A DNA stretch of 64,000 bases from Plutella xylostella (lineage: Eukaryota > Arthropoda > Insecta > Lepidoptera > Plutellidae), in assembly GCF_932276165.1 (NCBI RefSeq), contig NC_064000.1:5270001-5334000 (forward strand). Reading direction: 5' to 3'. Shown here in pieces: positions 10,185-21,500 of this stretch (position 1 is the stretch's first letter; the number at the start of each line of letters is the position of its first letter). The translations under genes were made by a program, and so were the position numbers. Below the pieces are notes generated by a model. That model made no database searches. It was not told the origin of the DNA and was given only the letters and a program-made list of their open reading frames with translations.

Positions 10185-10292
10185 GAGAAGATTTTCTGCC
10201 AACAAACCTCACGGTTTGGCAAATCTATGTGTCTGTAAATTGTATTGTGCTTTTGTAAATAAATGTGTTATAAAAAAAAGAAAAAAAAAACT
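10185..10292 (+). mobile_element. Possible retroposed 3' end with poly(A)
   Basis: The AATAAA in gtaaataaatgtg is followed about 14 bp later by a long A tract interrupted by one G. This resembles the 3' end of a retroposed transcript or LINE. Just upstream there is a hairpin, tgccaacaaacc/ggtttggca. No coding sequence of the source element is recognisable upstream. Confidence 0.4.
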
Positions 10293-10525
10293 AAAGTCAG
10301 ATTCGGATGGAATTCGCGTGGCCATTATACATGAGTCGGTCTAATTCTCGTGCCGTGACCAGGCGTCCAGGAAGTGATTGGAGCCGATCTGTTTAGAACT
10401 AGTGAAAGTACTCTGCAGCCGACCAACTAGCCATGTGATACACCGCCATTGTTGCGTGCTATTTGGCAGGTAATGTCAACAGGTAGATTTTAATAAGAAG
10501 TTATGTTACAATTATATGAGTTTAC

Positions 10526-10630
10526 TTACGGCCTGTTTCACAATGACTGGATACTGCTGGCTACCTGTGACATAAGACATCTTTCATCCCACAGATAGAC
10601 ACTATCCAGAAATTGTGAAACAGACCCTTA
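10526..10630. mobile_element. Short MITE flanked by TTA
   Basis: A 99-bp element (10529-10627) has inverted ends cggcctgtttcacaatg and attgtgaaacagaccc. It is flanked by TTA at 10526-10528 and 10628-10630. The size and TTA duplication fit PIF/Harbinger-type MITEs. A relative lies at about 46957-47077. Confidence 0.65.
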
Positions 10631-11616
10631 GTATTGTTTATCAAGAGTGATTATGGAAGTAGGAGAAGGAAGCTTCTGTAAAATTCACAAACTCACATGT
10701 TAACGAATGAATAAGGGACCATAGATGGACGCTGAACCAACAACCTTACATAGTATTTAGGGACTATAAGGATAATTTTAGTTCTAAGATTTTTGGAAAT
10801 TCATGAATATAACTAATCATAATTCCAAGTACGAAACTTATTTTACTTACGAATTTTGCAACAACCTATATAAATAACTAAACTATTATTATACCTTTCA
10901 ATTTTATGTTCAGCAAAACTTACATTGCGGGCCCCCGTTGAATTCTTTTACATGACACATCGAAATTAAGCCTTTATGATCGAAATTATACCTATACCAT
11001 ATTTTACTACTTTACTAACCTTATCTACATAAGTACATAATACTTACATTAAATAGTTACTTATTGAGAGTTTCTTTCTTACGAAAAATATGAAGTACCT
11101 AAAAGTTCCCTAATTTTACCTAGGTCCTGTAGTATTTGTCACCGATGCGCTAAGAGAGACCTTAATTTGGTCTCTTACACAACATTATACCTATTACATA
11201 ATAAATTTAAAATCATATATAAACCGTTGAATGCATAGAAAAATGCCCCCTCTTAGAGTGACATTGCTACTGAGAAGGCGTCAGGTTTTTTGCAGTCCGC
11301 TGTACTTACTTGCTTAAGAAAATATATTTTTATGGACTCGTGTTAAACTTGACATGTTTCGTTTCAATAAAATTTTATTAAAATGCAATGTAACTTGAAA
11401 AACCTTGATCCCATTATTTCACAAAGGAATTATTAAATGCACATATTAAGTTGTTTTGTGTAAATGCGAATCTGGCCTTAGATTCGGTTTCACTTTAGTT
11501 ATTAAATATCATTGAAGTTTTACCTAGATTTCACCGAAACGTTGTAGGTACTAGGCAGATACTTACTGTGATTTACGAAAGATGACCATTTGCGATACTT
11601 ATTGTCGTGAGGCATA
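10631..11616. other. Unassigned AT-rich DNA
   Basis: There is no gene. A short phrase at 10938-10975 (cccccgttgaattctttta) recurs in altered form at 30541-30575, so at least one old repeat is present. A small hairpin, taagagagacc/ggtctctta, lies near 11150-11176. Confidence 0.3.
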
Positions 11617-11671
11617 TACATACAGGGGTACCCTTCGGATGTGCGCTTTAACGCGGGACACCCTGTATACA
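11617..11671. mobile_element. Mini element with TATACAGGGTGT-type ends
   Basis: The ends catacaggggtaccc and gggacaccctgtata are imperfect inverted repeats only about 55 bp apart. The same termini occur at 15223-15378, 52480-52741 and 59375-59466. Confidence 0.4.
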
Positions 11672-13042
11672 GTGGATGTTTCAGACCATTCCCCGCTGCA
11701 ACTTGCACTGTTTAAGTGTACATTAGAGTCAAGTTCTTCTAAGCTTGCACTATTTAGTTGTGCATACAAAGATTTATAATGTTACGATAGGTCAGGTTTG
11801 GACAGTTCTATATTTAAATTTGGTCGGAATCTATTGAACTAAATAAAGGTGTAAATTGGCGGCTATAGCAACGCAACGTCACTACTGATTTTCATATATT
11901 TCTATGGGATTTCTTTTGGCTGCAAACGGTATGACTCTCGACGACAGCGTTGCGAGTTTCAGCCTGTATATTAATGTCGTCTACTAACAATTATCACCTT
12001 AAAGCGGTTGACACAGCACAGGCGCCTCTACTCTAGTTGCTATGAGTATTTTTTCTCCCGAAGTCGTGCTCATCGCGCCATTGTATCTGTTCCGAGCTCC
12101 AATTCTCTTGCTTTCGTTTTTTTTTCTGACATCCATTATGTTATTGAGTACGAGGTTACGCAACCGCGTTGACTTTTTGATATAATTTTTAGTGACTTAC
12201 CTACAGCTGGTAGGGTTATTCTTGAGACTATATTTTCGCGTTTTCGATCGTGTTGTTGTAATTTGGGTAGGTTTTTGTTTGTTCTGCAGTTTAGTATTAA
12301 GCTATAGATCGTTGTAACTTGGTTAGTAAAGTTACTTAACGAGCCTACTTGGTGAAATACCGTTCAAGATGTCCACTCTTAAGCCCAATTTCTGATTCAA
12401 GAAAATCTACCTAAGTATGGACTTAAGTCATGCTCAAAGACAATTCAGCCAGTTACAGTGCTGCATGTTGTTACCTAAGACTAAAATGTATTTCAGGTTT
12501 ACATTTCCACATTCAATATCATTCCATTGTCAATATTGGAGAAGATAATAATAATATACTACAGTAACATGTTACACAAAGCCACCTAAGGAATCTACAG
12601 CACTTCGGTTGGTCGATTTACGATCGAGATTGAACTGAATTCCCGAGTAGCCCCGCTGATTCCGACTGCGACAGTTCGTGACTGCAAAGCTTGACTGCCA
12701 TTGCGTAAGTCACCTTATAATTATACTCTGAAAGTGCGCAAAATTCGCAATTTTAGCGCATAATGTCGGCGTGAAATGTTCTTAATGACAAATTGTGCAA
12801 GACCTATCATTGTTGGGATCGTCTTCGGTTGTTTACATAACAAATTGGGTATCGATTTAATTGTTTACTTACACAAGTAATTTGGATGTAAATCTAGGTA
12901 TTTCATTAAGGAACCTAATTAATTGTCTATGAATCTATAGTTACCTTCTACGATCAAAATTTAAATTCAAACTATAATTTGGGTTATTAAGGTTATTAAA
13001 TATTGAAATAATGAATTAAAAATCATTATTTAGAGTTAGATA
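11672..13042. other. No recognised gene; possible 5' exon donor at 12704
   Basis: AT-rich for the most part. A moderately GC-rich run at about 12600-12704 ends in gccattgc|gtaagtc. It could be a non-coding first exon, but nothing beyond the donor supports it. Confidence 0.25.
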
Positions 13043-13300
13043 GACGACCGAATGGCGTAGTGGTTAGTGACCCTGACTACTGAGCCGATGGTCCCGGGTT
13101 CGATTCCCGGCTGGGGCAGATATTTGTTTAAACACAGATATTTGTTCTCGGGTCTTGGATGTGCCCGTAAAATGGCAATAGGCCCGCCCCCTATTACATT
13201 GGGACTAACATAACACTCTGGCGAAAGTGGGTGCAGCAATACACCTCTGCCTACCCCGCAAGGGAGTACATTAGTACAAGGCGTGAGTGAGTGTTTGTAT
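13043..13300 (+). mobile_element. Full-length tRNA-headed SINE (family A)
   Basis: It starts gacgaccgaatggcgtagtg, has a perfect B-box ggttcgattcccgg, and follows the family A body through ctaccccgcaagg to gtacaaggcgtgagtg. It is very similar to 8708-8965 and 55621-55889. No clean target duplication could be seen. The 67-codon frame on the other strand is a by-product. Confidence 0.85.
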
Positions 13301-14491
13301 AAACCACCGTATGAATTTAAACTGAGTTTACGACATAACGCGCACCGCTGGAAACAATATCGATATCATAAGCAGGAAATTCGAGTCAGTGTTACGAAAT
13401 CGCCGTCGTCCAACGAATGGTCGATCTTGTTGAACACACTGCGTCTGTGATGTCTGTAGCTCACTTGTGTGAGTGTGATTATGATTACTTGATTACACAT
13501 TGTCCAAAATTATAAACGAAGTGCTTTGTAAGTTCAGTCAGTCTTTTAATTTAAGGAAATATAAAACTGTAGTGGTTTCTCTATGGCAGACCAAACGACG
13601 GAAAAGTCTAGTATTTGACGTTAGGTGCTGGGAGAAAAACATATCTTTAAACATCTCAAGTAAAGAGATTTGATCTGATAGATTCGTGAGTGAAAGAAAG
13701 ATGAACTGAAGAATATTGATTCAGTAGAGCTTCTTGTGTGTCTATGCGATGACGACGACCCAACAAATTAAGTTCATGACCCCCTATAGTAGGTAGGAAT
13801 AAGGAAGGTAAGAAGAAGAAGAATCATAAAATCCTAAAACAAGCTCGAGTCTGACTGTACATTGCACTATTTCTACCTTAATGCTATTTAGAAGTCACTA
13901 CTTGACCTAACCATTATTTTTATGTTAACCAGGAAATGGAGTTAAATACAAACAAGACTGCAAGTGGCACAATAAACCCTAGACGTTGTTATGTGACTAA
14001 TAATAGTATATTGACATTGACCTAAGCTAGTGTCATACATTGCCTGCCCAGGCCAAGTTCAGAACTAAAGATATGCAACTTTGCATTTTATATTTTATGA
14101 TGACTATAGTAAGTAGTTAATGTAAATATAAAATTCTTGATTATGAGTTTGTTACAACTTCAGTACCTAACGTTACTATACGAGTAGCTATACGCCTTGT
14201 TCTGGGACACCGTATTATTAAGAAATATTATAAATAAATGAACAATAAACAATAAACAAACGAAACCGGGGGTTGTAAGAGTGTCCGCAGACGACCGACA
14301 ATTGGAGACCGACTATTTTTTGGGGGGAAAATAAGACATACCTACTGATTGCAATAGTACATAAAGTCGGTAAGAAGTAGTAGTAAGAAAAATGCACCGA
14401 TAATCTGTCTTACAAAAAGTTGGTAGTTTGCGGGCACCCAAAACCAATAATCCACAGAGGACCTAGTGGGAGTTTTAACATAATTGAAGTT
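13301..14491. other. Unassigned AT-rich DNA
   Basis: No gene or definable repeat. A tract of aataaac repeats lies at 14235-14262. Confidence 0.3.
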
Positions 14492-15040
14492 GTAAAAACT
14501 AAATGGGAATTTGTACGCCAGAGGAGAGCCACCTAGTGACACATACACTGCACTACTGTAACGTTCTTTATAATGAAAGGTCATACCAATACGCTTTTAG
14601 TTTTCACTATTTGTACGGTGAGAAAATCTCCCACTAGAACCTCAAAGCGCTATGATAATAGTATTTCATAGAAGATGCTTCTAGATTTACTGTGCAAGTA
14701 TAGCGCTATAAGTACAGGTTTGTTACCTAAAGCAACATGGCAAGTGTAAGGTAAAAACTAAATGGGAATTTGTACGCCAGAGAAGAGCCACCTAGCGATA
14801 GACACACTTCTCTACTACAACTTCCTTTATAATCGATGGTAGCGACATACAAATTGGTGTTTAGTTTTCACTGTTTCTACGGTGACAAAATCCCCCACTA
14901 TGACAATAATTATATTTCATAGAAGATGTTTCTAGATTTGTTTATATTTCATAGAATATGTTTCTAGATTTGTGCCAGTACTGTGCAAGTAGCACTATAA
15001 CTACAGGTTGGTTACCTAAAGCAACATGGCGAGTGTAAGG
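14492..15040. repeat. Tandem duplication of a roughly 260-290-bp unit
   Basis: The word gtaaaaactaaatgggaatt starts at 14492 and 14751, and the copies stay in register to caacatggcaagtgtaag / caacatggcgagtgtaagg. The second copy contains a further 32-bp internal duplication (tatatttcatagaa...tctagatttg at about 14911-14973). Divergence between copies is moderate. Confidence 0.85.
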
Positions 15041-15222
15041 ACATGCTCCATTTCTCCCATATCTCGTTAGCAATTAGCGGTGAGCTGGTACCTGCTGCGT
15101 TATCTAATAGCTAATTACATTATGTGACTTCATACCTGAGTGATGGGCCTACATGCTTAATGGTGCCTTTCAACGGGTAGGTGGCCATGTTAGTATGTTG
15201 TTTACAGGGTTTATTCTCCTTT

Positions 15223-15378
15223 ATACAGGGTATTGCAAAAACCGTATACCAAGCCGAAACATGGTGACTCTGACTCTGTCATTCTGAACAACTTTTGATG
15301 TACGACTTTTGGTAATTTGTCAGAACAGAAAACAAATTCTTATGCTAAAAAGTTCACTATCAATATTGCAACACCTGT
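15223..15378. mobile_element. MITE with TACAGGGTRTTGCAA ends
   Basis: The left end tatacagggtattgcaa and right end attgcaacacctgta are inverted repeats 156 bp apart. The inside has accaagccgaaac, which is shared with the hairpin element at 52480-52741. Confidence 0.6.
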
Positions 15379-16136
15379 AGGTGTTCTCTACACCTAAGTA
15401 TATACTACTTCTGACAATTGATATGCGTAACACAGACCTATATTCCTTACACCTCCGTCCTCACATTTAATCAACACACGACAACAATAATTAGTTAATT
15501 ACGTACTATGGCCATACAACATTGATTGCATTTTATCAATAAAACTGAATGCAGCGCAAACATTTCAGCGCTAAAAGAGCGCTGTCGTTCAGCAGCTGTG
15601 CTAAACTCCTGCAGCGCTGTAGCGGTGTGACATAGTTGCAGCTATATCATTGCGTGTGTGTTTGTGACATACCACTGGCCACTGCGGAAGCAGGTCGCTA
15701 GTTCCGGAAAACTCATTATAATTATGTTCTTGATGGGAATAGTAAACAAAGAATAACGTCTATATGCCTAGGTACTAACCTACCAGTTTCCGAGAGACTC
15801 GTCTGATCTGTCTTGGAGGCACGGAACCGATGTCGACGTAGATAAACGACACTATATCGATATTCCTAATCAGCTATGTGATTAGTGGAACGTACATGAA
15901 ACGAGATTATCTAAATAGGTCGATTAAAAGGTTCGCTCACATTATATCGGGGCGCAGCGTGCCGACATAGGAAATGTGCGCAAACCTTAAGATTTCGGTC
16001 TGGCCCCTCGGCACGGGTCCGTTATCGACGTAGATAAGTTCAAATAATAGAGATAGGTATAGACGAGATCAAAAGTGTCAGTATTGATTTCATCAAACTT
16101 CAGCCTGCCCGTCTAGTCAGGTTTTAGAATTTTTGA
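15379..16136. other. Unassigned; two related short blocks
   Basis: There is no gene. The phrase tcgacgtagataa occurs at about 15834 and 16026 in similar GC-richer contexts (gcacggaaccg, gcacgggtccg), suggesting an old duplicated repeat. A GC-rich ctgcagcgct patch lies at 15546-15625. Confidence 0.3.
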
Positions 16137-16255
16137 AAACTATAAAAGTTTACGTTTTCTTCTGTCATCTGCATACATTACCTGTCAAAAGTTGCATAAT
16201 AGTTTCCGCTAGAGGCGCCACTTTGTATGCGAGAAAACGTTAACTTTTATAGTTT
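16137..16255. mobile_element. Short MITE with 24-bp inverted ends
   Basis: aaactataaaagtttacg at the left and cgttaacttttatagttt at the right are near-perfect complements, within 24-bp arms 119 bp apart end to end. The centre has the phrase ctagaggcgccact. No coding capacity. Confidence 0.65.
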
Positions 16256-16697
16256 CCGACTATCTAACAGACCTGTACTAGACCCCCTGTGTTTTGTCTA
16301 ATGCAATTTGAAATACACTGGCTTGATAAAATAAAATAGCTACCTACTTAAATGCATTTAGGATACTTATTGGTACCTAAGTAGATAAATTTATGTCCGG
16401 TGATTTCAAACCAGTAATCATAGAAGTATTAAAATAAATAAATAATCTTTACATGATGCACATCACATCCAATATTTAAATAATAATAGTTCCGTATACC
16501 CATTCATCTCATTATAAATAAAATGACTACAATAAAACTTACTTAGCACTACGAATAATTTGCATATCTTTGATCTTTAAAACTACTATCGTAAGGAACA
16601 TATTCCTTGTGTGTAGGATGAAAGGATAAGTTTAAAATAAATTATGGTATTCCTACTTCTACACTAAGACTTATTACAAATCCTAATCCTGATCCTA
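16256..16697. other. Unassigned AT-rich DNA
   Basis: Nothing recognised. Confidence 0.3.
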
Positions 16698-16894
16698 TCC
16701 TTATAATATTATAAATGCTAAAGTAACTGTGTCTGTCTGTCTGTTATTCTTTTACGTCAAAACTACTGAACGGATTTGAATGAAATTTGGTATACCTATG
16801 GTCTAAACCCTGGGAAAGAGCATAGGCTACTTTTTATCCCGAAATTCCCACGGGAAAACTTTTAAGGCGAAGCGAAGCTCGCGGGAACAGCTCG
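16698..16894 (+). mobile_element. Non-autonomous Helitron-like element
   Basis: It begins TCctta after an A and ends gcgggaacagCTCG before a T, a one-base variant of the CTAG end seen in the copy at 35030-35235. The internal phrase aaggcgaagcgaagctcgcg is shared with that copy, and the two read as the same family. The TC start, CTRR-type end and A/T insertion site are Helitron hallmarks; membership of a known lepidopteran Helitron family is from memory. Confidence 0.65.
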
Positions 16895-16969
16895 TACATT
16901 ATATTCTAGCTTTTCTCGCGAGCTAAAAAGATTTTCCTGTAGAAATGCTCGTCTCGCAATCCTTATGAG

Positions 16970-17160
16970 GTGGTTTTTTAACCCTTGACGAAAAAATTAT
17001 GAGAGGGGTGATATCAGTTTAAAGTCTCTGTGTATCTGTCTGTGGTAGCGCAGCTCCCGAACGGCTGAACCGATTTTCGCTTTGTTTTTTTTTTGGCATG
17101 TCTTACTTAGGTGACTAATGTTACCTTGAGTGTTTTCTTGCCCATAGAAATATAGAACGA
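16970..17160 (+). repeat. Dispersed repeat with cgaacggctgaaccgatttt core
   Basis: It shares gtagcgcagctcccgaacgg and gctgaaccgattttcg with the minus-strand copy at 58555-58748. The preceding aacccttgacg...gaggggtg resembles a fragment at 38230-38260. It is probably a non-autonomous element. Ends are not defined. Confidence 0.5.
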
Positions 17161-17848
17161 AAATATAATTTTTACAGCAAAATACCTAGACTACCTACAT
17201 AAAAACCCTAAATAGCTGTTCAGACTGCCTTCAGAACTCTTAGGTCTTGTAGAAAACACTAACTTCGGCCATAGTGAGTACAGCAAGAAGCCTTTATTAC
17301 TTCTGGCTAACCCCAACAGTAAAAATGATGGGCGTAGAATTATTCATGACTGACAGCTTTAGGGTACCGTGTGGCGGGGTCGTGTTTGCCGAAGAACCAT
17401 AAATCAGTTTGAGTTTTAGTCTTGAGCCATGGGTAGTAATGGTAGATGAGGAAGGAGTGTTGTGGAAAAAGCATAGACATTGGACGTAGCTGTGATGTAA
17501 GTACTTAAAGATTTTATCTATGTCTAGAGTCACTTGACTTATTTGTAAACTAATTTTGGTAGAAATTTGCAAGAATGAGTATGTTATTACCATAAACAGA
17601 TGATTGTAGCGTGGGACGCCCTACAGCCTGCTGGTTTGACGACCTTAGACAGGTGGTGGTTGGATGAGAAAGGGGTGGATTTCAACAAGTCCTAAAAAAT
17701 CTTCATTTCCGTGGACTTTTTTATCTTAAGGTTTTTTATATTAGAAAAACGCTTTTATTAAAGTTTTTGTTAATGTTAGTGTTCTTACTAAATGGGTAGC
17801 AGATAAGTTAAAAACTTAACGAGTTACAGATGATTAAAAATTTCGTGC
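17161..17848. other. Mostly unassigned; RTE remnant near 17608-17665
   Basis: The phrase gtagcgtgggacgccctaca followed by tgacgacctta matches the C-terminal coding part of RTE-like elements (compare 44975-45000 and 58150-58200). The rest is featureless. The 98-codon minus frame at 17297-17593 is not recognised as a gene. Confidence 0.35.
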
Positions 17849-17980
17849 CATGGCGATGAAACATGCGTTCACGGCAATGAAACAAGCGTCCACGGAAATG
17901 AAACAAAGGCCCACGGCAATGAAACAAACTTCCACGGCAATGAAAGAACTGTATACAATGGAAATGAAAAAATCAATCCA
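17849..17980 (+). repeat. Tandem array of a 21-bp CACGGCAATGAAA unit
   Basis: Four consecutive 21-bp units and two 23-bp units each carry ca(c/t)gg(c/a)(a/g)atgaaa followed by a variable 8-10 bp. The array sits just left of the intact LINE. Because 21 is a multiple of 3, the opposite strand reads as a repeated FIAVxxC peptide (within 17834-18166), which I take as a by-product. Confidence 0.85.
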
Positions 17981-18513
17981 CTGCAATTTTTTTAAAAGAC
18001 TGTGAGGGAAACGCAAACTTAGACAGGTATGTATGGCAGAAAATTTGGATAGATATTGGAACGAAAGAAAGAACGACAGTATGTATAAAAAATAAGAATA
18101 TAGTATGGAATTCTCTAAGTAGCATTGTGGGGCCCGTATTGCGACGTATAAAACAAAATGTTTCATTTCACACTAATAACGTTCACAAACCCTGATCATA
18201 AACCTAACCTATAACATCTACATTTTCATAAGGTATAATATCCAATTTGTATACTGTTCATTTTATGTAAAATTCATAAAATATACTATAATATAATAAT
18301 ATAGATATTAGTTAAAAAATCCGATGGAGACAAGTCTATTTGTGTGCGTAACGAAAGTGATATAAACAGTCTACTTAACAAAAAGTGAATCGTTACGTAA
18401 AAGTGATTCATCAAGTGTTAAATTAAAGCTTAAAATTCACGGATTTATTTACATTGGATGCTATTAGTGATGAACCGTTAAGCTATGTTTGTGCCGATAC
18501 TGTCAACTGCTGG
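17981..18513 (+). other. Possible 5' UTR of the LINE and flank
   Basis: AT-rich. The LINE reading frame is open from 18427, but its first ATG is at 18514. No ORF1 (gag-like, zinc knuckle) frame is visible upstream, so the element either lacks ORF1 or is 5'-truncated near here. I could not find a target duplication. Confidence 0.35.
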
Positions 18514-21500
18514 ATGAATAGAGTGGTTAACAAACATGGGTTATGTATATTTCATATTAATATTCGATCTCTTAAAAAGCATTTCAACGAGCTATTAGTT
18601 ACTCTGGGTAAGCATTTAAAACATATAGATGTGCTAGTCATTACTGAACCTAATATAAGTTATGATTTGTTATCATTATATCATATAACGGGATTTAATG
18701 TCAATGTATTTACACGTAAAGGGCGTAGTGGTGGTGGCATACTCGTGTACTCGCGCGAGGGCCTGGGCGCGCGCGCGGCCGCGGCGCTCGGGGGCGCGGG
18801 CGCCATGCGAGCTGCGGAGTGCGTTGCCATTACACTCAATTACAATAATGAGCTACTTTACTTAATATCCATATACAGACCGCCTAGATATTTTAACGAA
18901 AATAGAATACAGGAATTTCATTTAGAATTCAGTAACCTTTTACGTAAATTGCCAAAAAATAGTAACGTAATATTTTGTGGAGATATAAATATAAATATTC
19001 TTAATAAGCAAGACAAAGATGTATTATATTATGAACAACTATTAGCTGAATACGGATTTACTAAGTGTATTAATGATGTCACACGGAGAGAAATTGTCGC
19101 TGGTAAATTGGTTGAATCCTGTTTAGATCATATATATGTTCGAATACCAAGCGCTTTAATTAATTCTGCAGTTATAAAACATAAAATTTCTGATCACTAC
19201 TTTATCTCAGCTGTCCTACAATGGAAACAAACTCCGGCAAGCGCGAGCGCGGGCGGCCGCGGCCGGGCGATGACCCCGGCCGCGGCCGCTCGCGGCGCAA
19301 CCCGCCCCCCGCGCGTCGCCGCCCCGCCCGCGCCCCCCGCCACTACTACCCGCCGAATTATTGATAATCGTATGGTGAAAGAAAGACTGCAAAATACTAA
19401 CTTTTCTAACTTATTAAATATTGAATGTCCTATAGAGTTATACACTTCTTTTATCGATATATTTGCAAATATATATAAAGACTGTACTAAAACCATTACT
19501 ATCAAAGAAAACGAAAGTAATAGAAACAATAAAAATTGGATAAATACTAACCTAAAAAATATGATTATAGAAAGGGATAAGTTATTTATAATATGGAGTA
19601 ACGATCCGAAGAATATGGTAAAAAGGCTTACATATACTAAATATAGAAACAAATGTACGAAAGTAATTAATAAATGTAAAAATGAGTATGATAGGCAAAG
19701 TATATTGAACTGTAATAATAATCTTAAGAAAGTATGGGAAGTAATATCTAAACTCTTAGGAAATAAGAAACAGTCATTAGATAAGCAGATAATTAATAAT
19801 ATGGATAGTAAAGATGATTTAAAAGATATATGTGATAAATTTGCTGAGAACTTTTCAAATGACATTGAACAAATAAAACACGCATGTGATGATAAATGGA
19901 TAAGTAGGGATAACTATGTAAATAAAGCTAATGTGAGTATGCGATGGCAGCCAGTGAGCAACAGGGCGGTGAAGCGCGTCATCAGCGACATGGCCGCGGG
20001 CAAGGCGCCCGGTAGCGACCTGGTGCGCATGGCCGACCTGAAGCTCGTGGTGGACGAGGTCAGCCCCATCCTAGCTAAATTAATTAACTTATCTGTCACT
20101 TGCCATAAATTTCCAAATAAGCTTAAAGAAACAATTGTCCGTCCAATCCATAAAAAAGGAGATCGTAAAAATACTTCCAACTACAGGCCAATAGCAATAC
20201 TTTCAAGCATCGATAAAATTATAGAAAAGTGTATTGTCAAACAAATATCAGCATTTCTTAGTAAAAATAGTATTATAATTGATAACCAACACGGATTTCA
20301 GCAAGGTAAGAGTACTAACACATTATTATCCAAATTTACAGACGAAATAAACACGCACTTAGAAAATAAAAAACACATTGTTGCAATATTTTATGATTTC
20401 AAAAAGGCCTTTGATACCCTCGATACCGACACTCTATTAAATGCAATGGAGGAGTGTGGAGTGGGGCGCCCCCTGAACCAGTGGTTCCGCGAGTACCTGA
20501 CGGCGCGCTCGTACCGCGTGAAGGTGGCCGACACGCTGAGCGCCGAGCAGCGCGTGCGCAGCGGAGTGCCGCAGGGCTCCGGGTGCGGCCCACTCTGCTA
20601 TCTCATGCACGTCAATAGCTTATGCGGGGCCCTAAATTATAGTTCAGCTTATATGTTTGCTGATGACTTGTGCACATTACGTGCTGGCTTTAATCTCACA
20701 GACACTTGTTACTCTATCCAAAACGATATCGATGCTGTCGTAAGATGGTCCCATGATAATGGCATCGTCTTGAACGCTGACAAAACTAAACTTTTAATAT
20801 TACACTCGCCTCACTTAAATCTGAATGAATCACCTCCACCTTTATTAACACATAGTTATTCCTGCCTCCACAATAATTTGGTTAATTGTCAATGTAAACC
20901 AATAGAAAGAGTAGATTGTGTAACCTACCTTGGTGTAAAGATTGATAATAATTTCTCATGGTCTCAACATATAGAATATATTAGCGATAAATTAAGGATA
21001 TTATTAGGTAAATTTTATCATTTAAGTTATAAAGTTCCTATTAGCACGTTAAAATGTTTATACTTTGCTTTAGTCGATTCAATCTTAGATTATGCTCTTG
21101 ATTGTTATGGGCTAACCTTTAAAACCTACTTAGATAAACTAGAAACACTGCAGACTCGATTTTTAAAGCTACTAGTTAATACAAAAACCAAATTAGAATG
21201 TAGAGATAATTATAAAAAACTGTATAAAATATGTAAAATTCTGCCAGTCACTGTTAAATTTAAATATCTATTAGCCATTCACAATTATAAAACCTGTAAT
21301 AATTACCTTCATCCCATTACCCATAAACACGGCACAAGGTCTATATCTGAGGGTAAATTTGAGGTACCTAAAGTTAATAATTATTATGGTGATAGAACTC
21401 TAAAAAAAAGAATACCGTACCTACTTAATAGTTTACCTCAGGATATACGACAAGAGCCTATGTTATCTAAATTTAAAACTAAATTAAAAAAATATTTTTT

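Noticed and set aside
10938..10975. Short phrase shared with 30541-30575
   Set aside because: Too short and diverged to define an element; recorded only as a likely old repeat.
13043..13115. Possible tRNA gene with perfect B-box
   Set aside because: The sequence does not close into a plausible acceptor stem and is followed by the SINE body in every copy.
17834..18166. 110-codon minus frame with FIAVxxC repeats
   Set aside because: The repeats come from the 21-bp tandem array being a multiple of three; no start context or conserved domain.
19197..19865. 222-codon frame on the minus strand within the LINE
   Set aside because: Antisense by-product of AT-rich and GC-rich coding blocks of the retrotransposon.
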